Origin: Actinopolymorpha rutila
GTDB taxonomy: Bacteria; Actinomycetota; Actinomycetes; Propionibacteriales; Actinopolymorphaceae
Direction of reading: 5' to 3'
DNA length: 64,000 nt
Assembly: GCF_013407855.1 (NCBI RefSeq)
Contig: NZ_JACBZH010000001.1
Location: forward strand, 3,162,001-3,226,000
Below are positions 56,722 to 64,000 of the stretch, piece after piece; the first letter of the stretch is position 1; each line of letters opens with the position of its first letter. Both the position numbers and the translations under genes were made by a program. The notes below the pieces were generated by a model. The model made no database searches. It was not told the DNA's origin and saw only the letters and a program-made list of their open reading frames with translations.

Positions 56722-57902
56722 TGGGCGCTCACCGGGTGCAGGCGTACCAGCGGCTGGCCGGGGGAGACCGGGTCGCCGTCCTCGACCAGCCATTCGACGA
56801 TCGTCCCGCCGTGCGGCGCGGCGACCTGCAGGTCGTCGCGCAGGCTCTTCACGCTGCCCACCACCGCGCCCGGGGCCAGCGCGGCACCTGTGGGCTGCTC
56901 GGTGGCCAGGCTGAACACGCCCTTCGCCGGTGCGACCAGCAGCCGCCAGGTCGGGTTGCCCTCCAGCGGGCCGCCCTCGCCGTGCTTCTCCACGAATGCG
57001 CGCGCGTCGTCGAGCTGGTCCGGAGTCTTCAGCGCGAACGTCTCCACCCCGCGCAGGGCGCGGCGGGCGATCCCGGTGAGGGTGCCGGCGGGCGGCATCT
57101 CCAGCATGCCGGTGACGCCGAGGTCCTCCATCGTGCGCATGCACAGGTCCCACCGCACCGGAGAACTCACCTGGGTGACGATCCGGTCGAGCACGTCCCG
57201 GCCGTCGTGGACGACGTGGCCGTCGCGGTTGGACAGCAGGCGGGTGCGCGGGTCGTGGGTGGTGATCGCCCGGGCGTAGCCGCCGAGCAGGGGGACCGCG
57301 TGTGCGACGTAGTTGGTGTGGAAGGCGCCCGCGACCTGCAGCGGGACCAGCCGGGTGCGGGCCGGTGGGTCGGCGCTGAAGGCCTCCAGGGCCTCCAGGG
57401 TGCCGGCGGCCACCACCTGGCCGGGGCCGTTGTTGTTGGCGGCCACGAGGTCGTGACGCGCGATCGCGGCGAGCACCTCCTCGGGGTCGCCACCGAGGAC
57501 GGCCATCATCCCGGAGCGGTGCTCCGCCGCGGCGGCGGCCATCGCCCTGCCGCGCTGGCGGACGAACACCATCGCCTGCTCCGCACTGATCACGCCGACA
57601 CCCGCGGCCGCGGTGATCTCGCCGACGCTGTGGCCGGCGGCGAGGTCGATGACGCGGAACGCGTCGGCGGGGTGGGGGAACAACGCGAGCGCCGCGACGA
57701 GTCCGGACGCGACGAGCAGGGGCTGGGCGATCGCGGTGTCGCGGATGGTGTCCGCGTCCGCGTCGGTGCCGTAGTGGGCGAGGTCGGTGTCGCAGACCGC
57801 GGACAGCCAGTTGATGCGGTCGGCAAAAGTCGGGTCCTCGAGCCACGGTGCGAGGAATCCAGGCGTTTGCGCCCCTTGTCCAGGCGCGACGATGACGAGC
57901 AC
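56718..57902 (-). CDS. fabD: Malonyl-CoA:ACP transacylase with C-terminal biotinyl/lipoyl-like domain
   Basis: Residues 1-315 are a normal FabD: oxyanion GQGAQ near residue 9, nucleophile Ser92 in GHSVGE and His195 in GAFHTNY. It moves malonyl from CoA to ACP. Residues ~322-394 add a domain not present in the usual ~310-residue enzyme. The segment from GSVKSLRDDLQV through GGTIVEWLVEDGDPVSPGQPLV follows the hammerhead pattern of biotinyl/lipoyl carriers, with Lys352 at the modified position, but the flanking Met residues of the biotin motif are absent. The GTG at 57902 gives the conserved MLVIVAPGQGAQ start after AAGGTGG; GTG at 57911 is less likely. Confidence 0.93.
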   Translation of the reverse strand: MLVIVAPGQGAQTPGFLAPWLEDPTFADRINWLSAVCDTDLAHYGTDADADTIRDTAIAQPLLVASGLVAALALFPHPADAFRVIDLAAGHSVGEITAAAGVGVISAEQAMVFVRQRGRAMAAAAAEHRSGMMAVLGGDPEEVLAAIARHDLVAANNNGPGQVVAAGTLEALEAFSADPPARTRLVPLQVAGAFHTNYVAHAVPLLGGYARAITTHDPRTRLLSNRDGHVVHDGRDVLDRIVTQVSSPVRWDLCMRTMEDLGVTGMLEMPPAGTLTGIARRALRGVETFALKTPDQLDDARAFVEKHGEGGPLEGNPTWRLLVAPAKGVFSLATEQPTGAALAPGAVVGSVKSLRDDLQVAAPHGGTIVEWLVEDGDPVSPGQPLVRLHPVSAQ

Positions 57903-57953
57903 GAAATCCACCTTGACGGCTGAACGGTTCCGAAGGGCGCCCCGGGTGGACGA

Positions 57954-57986
57954 AAGTTTCGCGAACTTCTCTGTAGGAACCCTACA
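57954..57986. promoter_or_regulatory. Two palindromes upstream of fabD
   Basis: AAGTT-TCGCG-AACTT (57954-57968) and TGTAGG-AAC-CCTACA (57972-57986) lie between the regulator's stop codon and fabD. Either could be the binding site for the FasR-like protein. I could not define -35/-10 boxes clearly. Confidence 0.45.
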
Positions 57987-57989
57987 AAG

Positions 57990-59162
57990 TCAGTGTGCGG
58001 TCGCCGCCTGATGGGCGTGCAGGCGGCCCAGGGTGAGTGCGATCCGAAGCGTGTACGCATGGCGCGGGTTCGACGGAGAGTAACCGCTGAGCTCAGTGAT
58101 CCGCCGCAGCCGATAACGCACGGTGTTGGCGTGCACGAACAGCATCCGGGACGTGGCCTCCACCGAGCCGCCGTTCTCGAAGAACGCCGCCAGCGTCTCC
58201 AGCAGCACCGGGCCGGCCTGGGCGAGCGGGGTGTAGATGTCCACGACGAGCTGCCGGCGGGCGGTCTCGTCCGCCGACAGCGCCCGCTCCGGCAGCAGCT
58301 CCTCCGCGCCGACCGGGCGCGGCGCGTCCAGCCACGCCGGCGCGGCGAGGTAACCCGCGATCGCCGCGCGGGCCGCCCGGGACGCCCCCATCAGGTCGGT
58401 CACCACCGGGCCGTAGACGACCGGGCCGGGGCCGAAGTGGGCCGCGAACCGGCTGGTGGTCTTCGCCGGGTCGGTCTCGCCGCCGAGGATGACGATCAGC
58501 CGGTCGCCCTGCACCCCGGTCAGGACGTCCAGCCTGGCCTGCCGGGCGTCCCGGCGGATCAGCTCCACGCCGGCCTCCGGGTCACCTTCCGGAGTACTGC
58601 CCACCACCACCAGGACCGGCGCGGACTCCGACCAGCCGAGAGCGGCCACGCGGGAGCGCACCGCGTCGTCGGTCTCGCCACGCAGAACGGCGTCCACGAT
58701 GAGCGCCTCCAGCCGGGCGTCCCACGCACCGCGCATCTCCGCGGCCCGGGCGTACAGCTCGGCCGCGCTGAAGGCGATCTCCCGGGAGTACAGCAGGACC
58801 GCCTCGCGCACCCGCGGCACGTCCTCCTCCGGGACGATCTGGTCGACCCGCTCCTCGGCGACCTCGATGCCGATCCGGATCATCTCCACGGTCTGGTGCA
58901 AGGTGACCTTGCGGGTCAGCTCACGGGGCGCGGTGCCCAGGACGTCCGCGGTGAAGATCGGGCCCCGGCCGGGATCGCGGAACCACGCGACGAACGCCGC
59001 GAAGAACGTCTGCGCGACCAGGCCGATCCAGGATCGGTCCTGCGGATTCATCCCGCGGAACCACGACAGGCGTTCCTGCATCCGTTCGATCGTGGCGGAG
59101 GCGAGCACCCCGCTCGCGCGCTCCAGATGTCCCGCGGTGGACGTTCGGTGAAGACTCGGCAC
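57990..59162 (-). CDS. fasR: FasR-like regulator of fatty-acid synthesis (CdaR/PucR type)
   Basis: The protein is about 390 residues. It has a helical N-terminal part, a GGDEF-like central CdaR region, and a C-terminal PucR/CdaR HTH (FFENGGSVEATSRMLFVHANTVRYRLRRITELSG in two stretches near residues 335-370). Homologues directly upstream of fabD activate the fab operon in Streptomyces. The start is uncertain: GTG 59162, GTG 59213 and upstream ATGs share the frame, and I chose the nearest to the conserved region. It lies 87 bases before fabD on the same strand. Confidence 0.88.
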   Translation of the reverse strand: MPSLHRTSTAGHLERASGVLASATIERMQERLSWFRGMNPQDRSWIGLVAQTFFAAFVAWFRDPGRGPIFTADVLGTAPRELTRKVTLHQTVEMIRIGIEVAEERVDQIVPEEDVPRVREAVLLYSREIAFSAAELYARAAEMRGAWDARLEALIVDAVLRGETDDAVRSRVAALGWSESAPVLVVVGSTPEGDPEAGVELIRRDARQARLDVLTGVQGDRLIVILGGETDPAKTTSRFAAHFGPGPVVYGPVVTDLMGASRAARAAIAGYLAAPAWLDAPRPVGAEELLPERALSADETARRQLVVDIYTPLAQAGPVLLETLAAFFENGGSVEATSRMLFVHANTVRYRLRRITELSGYSPSNPRHAYTLRIALTLGRLHAHQAATAH

Positions 59163-59380
59163 CTGCGAAGTGTCCCACGCACCGTGTCCTGGCACCCACG
59201 CTCGTGGTGACACATGGTGAGCGCCGGCCAGGCCGGCAGGGGACACCGCTACGAGGTCGTACGCCAATCCGGCCTGACCGGAGGCTTTTGTCCGATCTGC
59301 TGGGTTCGCAATACTTTCGGACTGTTCTGCCCGGTGACCGTTCCCGGAACCGGCCGAAGTGAAGGCTCTAGTGTGTGCTC

Positions 59381-60430
<1,050 letters not shown>

Positions 60431-60436
<6 letters not shown>

Positions 60437-60473
60437 CAGTGACAGCGCCCGGTTGACAGCGCCTGGTTGACAG
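60431..60473. repeat. Three copies of GGTTGACAG at the end of the PHP gene
   Basis: GGTTGACAG occurs at 60431-60439, 60451-60459 and 60465-60473 (periods 20 and 14). The first copy contains the PHP stop codon. The function is unknown; it may be a binding site or a small duplication. Confidence 0.45.
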
Positions 60474-60520
60474 CCGCGGTCGTCTCGTCCCGGCCGGCGT
60501 TCAGAGCAGGTTCCACATGC

Positions 60521-60558
60521 GAAGGTCCCCGGCTCGTGAGCCGGGGACCTTCTTTGTT
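60521..60558. terminator. Intrinsic terminator between PHP and aceE genes
   Basis: GAAGGTCCCCGGCTC and GAGCCGGGGACCTTC form a perfect 15-base inverted repeat with a tiny loop. It is followed by TTCTTTGTT on the plus strand and has an A-rich flank for the minus strand. Confidence 0.8.
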
Positions 60559-60585
60559 CTCGCCAGACTGCGGGAGCTGTGACGC

Positions 60586-63351
60586 CTACGCGTCGCCGCC
60601 TTCCTGGGCCACGTCGGCGACCGCGGTCGGGTCGGTGATGGCGTACCGGTCGGCCGCCTCGCGTACGGTCGACTGCTTGACCTCACCGCGGCGGGCCAGC
60701 GCGGCCAGCACCCCGACGACCACCGAGGCGGCGTCGACGTTGAAGAACCTCCGCGCCGCCGGCCGGGTGTCGGCGAAGCCGTAGCCGTCGGTGCCGAGCG
60801 AGGAGTAGTCGCCGGGCACCCAGCGGGAGATCTGGTCCGGCACCGCCCGCATCCAGTCGCTGACCGCCACGAACGGACCCGCCGCACCCGCCAGCTTCTG
60901 CGAGACGTACGGCACCTTAGCCTCGCTGTCGGGGTTGCGGAGGTTCCACTTCTCCGCCTCCACCGCGTCCCTGCGAAGCTCGTTCCACGACGTGACCGAC
61001 CACACGTCGGCGGCCACGCCCCAGTCCTGCGACAGCATCCGCTGCGCGTCCAGCGCCCACGGCATGCCCACACCGGAGGCGAGGATCTGCGCCCGCGGCG
61101 TGCGGTCGTCGACCTCGCCGGCGTGCTCGGCGTAGCGGTGGACGCCGCGCAGGATGCCCTCGACGTCGGCGTTCTCCGGCTCGGCCGGCTGCACCTGCGG
61201 CTCGTTGTAGACGGTGAGGTAGTAGAAGACGTCCTCGCCGTTGGGGTGTTCCTCACTGGAGCCGTACATCCGCCGCAAGGCGTCCTTGACGATGTAGGAC
61301 AGCTCGAACGCGAACGCCGGGTCGTAGGCCACACAGGCGGGGTTGGTCGAGGCCAGCAGGTGCGAGTGCCCGTCGGCGTGCTGCAGCCCCTCACCGGTGA
61401 GCGTGGTGCGCCCGGCGGTCGCGCCGATCAGGAAGCCGCGGGCGAGCTGGTCGCCGAGCGCCCACATGAAGTCGCCGGTGCGCTGGAACCCGAACATCGA
61501 GTAGAAGATGTAGACCGGGATCATCGGCTCGCCGTGGGTGGCGTAGGCCGTGCCCGCCGCCGTCACCGAGCCCATCGCGCCGGCCTCGCTGATGCCCTCG
61601 TGCAGCAGCTGGCCCTTCTCCGACTGCTTGTACGACAACAGCAGCTTGCGGTCGACACCTTCGTACGTCTGCCCGTGCGGGTCGTAGATCTTCGCCGTCG
61701 GGAACATCGAGTCCATGCCGAACGTGCGGAACTCGTCCGGGGCGATCGGCACGAACCGCGCGCCGATGCCCTTGTCGCGCATGAGGTCCTTGAGCAGCCG
61801 TACGAACGCCATCGTGGTGGCCACCCGCTGCTTGCCCGATCCCTTGCGCAGCTCGCTGTACACGGCGTCGCCGGGCAGCTTCAGCGGCGTCGGGCTCACC
61901 CGGCGCTCCGGTGCCGGCCCGCCGAGCTGGCGGCGGCGTTCGAGCATGTAGGCGATCTCGTCGGAGTCCTTGCCCGGGTGGTAGTAGGGCGGGAGGTCGT
62001 TCTCGTCGATCTCCTTGTCCGAGATCGGGAGATACAGCCGGTCGCGGAACTTCTTGACGTCGTCCTTGGTGAGCTTCTTCATCTGGTGGGTCGCGTTGCG
62101 GCCCTCCAGCGCCTCGATCGTCCAGCCCTTGATGGTGTGCGCCAGGATGACCGTCGGCTGGCCGACGTGCTCGGTCGCCGCCTTGAACGCGGCGTAGACC
62201 TTGCGGTAGTCGTGGCCGCCCCGGGACAGCTTGCGCAGCTCGTCGTCGGACAGCCCCTCGACCATCTTGCCCAGCCGCCGGTCACCGCCGAAGAAGTGCT
62301 CGCGGATGTACTCTCCGCTCTCCACGGAGAACGTCTGGAACTGCCCGTCCGGAGTGGTGTTCATCTTGTTGACCAGGGCGCCGTCGACGTCCTGGGCCAG
62401 CAGCGGGTCCCAGTCGCGGCCCCAGATCACCTTGACGACGTTCCAGCCGGCGCCCCGGAAGTAGGACTCCAGCTCCTGGATCACCTTGCCGTTGCCGCGT
62501 ACGGGACCGTCGAGCTGCTGGAGGTTGCAGTTGATGACGAACGTGAGGTTGTCCAGCTCCTCCCGGGACGCCACGCCGATCGCGCCGAGGGACTCCGGCT
62601 CGCTCATCTCGCCGTCACCGAGGAACGCCCACACGTGCTGCTGGCTGGTGTCCTTGATTCCGCGGTTGCGGAGGTAGCGGTTGAACCTCGCCTGGTAGAT
62701 CGCGTTGACCGCGGTGAGCCCCATCGAGACGGTGGGGAACTCCCAGAAGTTCGGCATCAGCCGCGGGTGCGGGTAGCTCGACAGACCGTTGCCGGCGCCC
62801 TGCGACACCTCCTGGCGGAAGGCGTTCAGCTGGTCCTCGCTCAGCCTGCCCTCCAGGAACGCGCGGGCGTAGATGCCCGGGGACGCGTGGCCCTGGATGA
62901 AGATCTGGTCGCCGCCGCCGGGGTGGTCCTTGCCGCGGAAGAAGTGGTTGAAGCCCACCTCGTACAGGCTGGCCGCGGACTGGTAGGTGGCGATGTGCCC
63001 GCCGACCTCCAGGCCCTTGCGGTTGGCGCGCGACACCATGATCGCGGCGTTCCAGCGGATGTAGGCCCGGATGCGGCGTTCCACGTGTTCGTCGCCGGGG
63101 AACCACGGCTCGCGGTCAGGCGGGATGCTGTTGATGTAGTCGGTGCTCCGCAACGCGGGGACGCCCACCTGCCGCTCGCGCGCGCGTTCCAGCAGGCGCA
63201 GCATCAGGTAGCGCGCACGCTCCTGTCCGCGCTCGTCGAGCACCGCGTCGAGCGACTCGATCCACTCACGGGTCTCGTCCGGATCGATGTCGGGGAGCTG
63301 GGTGGGAAGGCCATCTGTGATGATGGGCCTACGCTCTGCTCCGGAAGCCAC
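60586..63351 (-). CDS. aceE: Pyruvate dehydrogenase E1 component (homodimeric)
   Basis: The 921-residue thiamine-diphosphate enzyme matches the homodimeric AceE family in length. It has the ThDP motif [20 protein letters not shown]...NLQQLDG (about residues 250-285), [15 protein letters not shown], and the C-terminal transketolase pyrimidine domain around [13 protein letters not shown]. It decarboxylates pyruvate and acetylates the E2 lipoyl domain. E2 and E3 are not adjacent, as is usual in actinomycetes. The GTG at 63351 follows AAAGGGATCGCC. Confidence 0.97.
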   Translation of the reverse strand: MASGAERRPIITDGLPTQLPDIDPDETREWIESLDAVLDERGQERARYLMLRLLERARERQVGVPALRSTDYINSIPPDREPWFPGDEHVERRIRAYIRWNAAIMVSRANRKGLEVGGHIATYQSAASLYEVGFNHFFRGKDHPGGGDQIFIQGHASPGIYARAFLEGRLSEDQLNAFRQEVSQGAGNGLSSYPHPRLMPNFWEFPTVSMGLTAVNAIYQARFNRYLRNRGIKDTSQQHVWAFLGDGEMSEPESLGAIGVASREELDNLTFVINCNLQQLDGPVRGNGKVIQELESYFRGAGWNVVKVIWGRDWDPLLAQDVDGALVNKMNTTPDGQFQTFSVESGEYIREHFFGGDRRLGKMVEGLSDDELRKLSRGGHDYRKVYAAFKAATEHVGQPTVILAHTIKGWTIEALEGRNATHQMKKLTKDDVKKFRDRLYLPISDKEIDENDLPPYYHPGKDSDEIAYMLERRRQLGGPAPERRVSPTPLKLPGDAVYSELRKGSGKQRVATTMAFVRLLKDLMRDKGIGARFVPIAPDEFRTFGMDSMFPTAKIYDPHGQTYEGVDRKLLLSYKQSEKGQLLHEGISEAGAMGSVTAAGTAYATHGEPMIPVYIFYSMFGFQRTGDFMWALGDQLARGFLIGATAGRTTLTGEGLQHADGHSHLLASTNPACVAYDPAFAFELSYIVKDALRRMYGSSEEHPNGEDVFYYLTVYNEPQVQPAEPENADVEGILRGVHRYAEHAGEVDDRTPRAQILASGVGMPWALDAQRMLSQDWGVAADVWSVTSWNELRRDAVEAEKWNLRNPDSEAKVPYVSQKLAGAAGPFVAVSDWMRAVPDQISRWVPGDYSSLGTDGYGFADTRPAARRFFNVDAASVVVGVLAALARRGEVKQSTVREAADRYAITDPTAVADVAQEGGDA

Positions 63352-63711
63352 GGCGATCCCTTTCTCGGGGGTGTGGGGGTGCTCCCACCAGGTAGTGCAT
63401 TGTCGTCCTGACTCTCATAGTCTCTCGCGGGCGAGCAGGAGTCGTCCCCGGTCCCGGTGGTGCCGTTCCGGGGGCCGAACGCCGACACCGGGCCATGGTG
63501 GCGGCCCGTGGCCTCGACCCGGAGCCCGCACCGCGGCGTCAGGGCGAAACCGGGAGCCAACCTTACGTCGTCCCACTCGCGGGCGGGTACCAGTGTCTGG
63601 TCTGTTTCCGGACTCGGGCACCATGCCGGAAACCATCGTGATGGTGTGCCCTCGCCCGAATTGCTCCTCTGGCAGCCCGTTCTGGACCGTTCTCCCCGCA
63701 GAAAGGCCGAT
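63352..63711. other. Gene-free divergent region between aceE and the YjbQ-family gene
   Basis: The 360 bases contain a GTGGG/CCCAC hairpin in the aceE leader (63373-63388) and an 8-base-arm inverted repeat, GTTTCCGG-N14-CCGGAAAC (63604-63611 / 63626-63633), about 80 bases before the plus-strand gene. I could not define promoters with confidence. Confidence 0.5.
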
Positions 63712-64000
63712 ATGCGCAGTGAGATGGTGGATGTCCGTACCGGCTCCGGCGAGGTGGTGTACGACCTCACCGACGAGTGCGAGCGGTTCGTCGCGGCGGC
63801 CACCCAGGACGGCGACGGGCTCCTGCACGTGTTCGTCCCGCACGCGACGGCCGGCGTCGCCGTGATCGAGACCGGCTCCGGAAGCGACGACGACCTGCTC
63901 GCAGTGCTCGGCGCGGTGCTGCCCGCCGACTTCGGCTGGCGGCACCGGCACGGCTCGCCCGGGCACGGTCGCGACCACGTGGTGCCCGCGTTCGTTCCGC
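63712..64000 (+). CDS. YjbQ / UPF0047 family protein (partial, 3' end outside)
   Basis: Ninety-six codons are visible before the window ends. The sequence LLHVFVPHATAGVAVIETG and HRHGSPGHGRDHVVPAFVP matches the UPF0047 (YjbQ, 'secondary thiamine-phosphate synthase enzyme') family, whose conserved histidines form the active site. The ATG at 63712 follows AGAAAGG. The biological role of the family is poorly defined. Confidence 0.85.
   Translation, partial: MRSEMVDVRTGSGEVVYDLTDECERFVAAATQDGDGLLHVFVPHATAGVAVIETGSGSDDDLLAVLGAVLPADFGWRHRHGSPGHGRDHVVPAFVP

Noticed and set aside
61123..63411. 762-codon plus-strand frame opposite aceE
   Set aside because: Antisense shadow of a fully conserved pyruvate dehydrogenase gene; composition is Val/Arg/Leu-rich with no motif.

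Overview
The window is 64 kb of chromosomal DNA from a high-GC Gram-positive actinomycete. The evidence is very high GC at third codon positions, frequent GTG starts, and several actinobacterial hallmarks: a fabD-fabH-acpP-fabF cluster behind a CdaR/PucR-type FasR-like regulator, a homodimeric AceE, a DUF3145 gene, and a GNAT/NDP-forming acyl-CoA ligase fusion. It also has a RecA-NDp/PafBC-type promoter before uvrA and many start codons set 6-8 nt after a TANNNT box, as in leaderless genes. The abundance of sugar-binding protein, Gfo/Idh/MocA and sugar-acid genes would fit a soil saprophyte of the Propionibacteriales/Actinopolymorpha kind, but that placement is inference. I saw no tRNA, rRNA, CRISPR array, insertion sequence or prophage.

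Layout. 1-5 kb: the end of an ABC sugar-binding protein, a tiny autoregulated HTH gene, and a large LuxR-type (LAL) ATPase regulator facing an unusual SDR. 5.8-8.5 kb: the acetyltransferase/acyl-CoA ligase. 8.6-10.8 kb: two Gfo/Idh/MocA dehydrogenases. 11-14.4 kb: uvrA with a histone-like tail. 14.4-17.4 kb: nitroreductase, SBP56/methanethiol oxidase and a membrane protein. 17.5-20.2 kb: an ACS-type MFS permease and a third Gfo/Idh/MocA enzyme. 20.3-24.4 kb: an alpha/alpha-toroid protein, an AraC regulator, a protein with four CxxC/CxxH repeats and a methyltransferase. 24.5-26.3 kb: a crcB-DUF190-crcB(-nudix) fluoride operon with a riboswitch-like leader. 26.4-32.6 kb: a secreted protein, an MFS exporter, a lytic transglycosylase and a membrane-anchored protein with a kinase-like N-terminus. 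32.8-36.1 kb: a MoxR-DUF58-VWA operon. 36.2-40.3 kb: DUF72, DUF3145, a possible small RNA, and a clan GH-A glycosidase divergent from its probable TetR regulator.

40.3-47.7 kb is a coherent two-carbon module. An MFS-glcD-glcE-glcF operon oxidises glycolate to glyoxylate, and the divergent aceB condenses glyoxylate with acetyl-CoA to malate. 47.7-49.7 kb is an enolase-superfamily/SDR pair, probably for sugar-acid catabolism, followed by a secreted phosphoesterase lipoprotein and an APH-like kinase. 52.6-59.2 kb is the fatty-acid synthesis operon fabD-fabH-acpP-fabF-carboxyltransferase with its FasR-like regulator. FabD carries an extra biotinyl/lipoyl-like C-terminal domain. The window ends with a HhH-PHP protein, aceE, and the start of a YjbQ-family gene.

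The points most worth following up are the FabD fusion, two RecA-NDp-type promoters (uvrA and the toroid gene), the UvrA lysine/alanine tail, the fluoride riboswitch candidate, the four-repeat Cys/His protein, and the compact operator/leaderless promoters. No complete new defence or mobile system was recognised.
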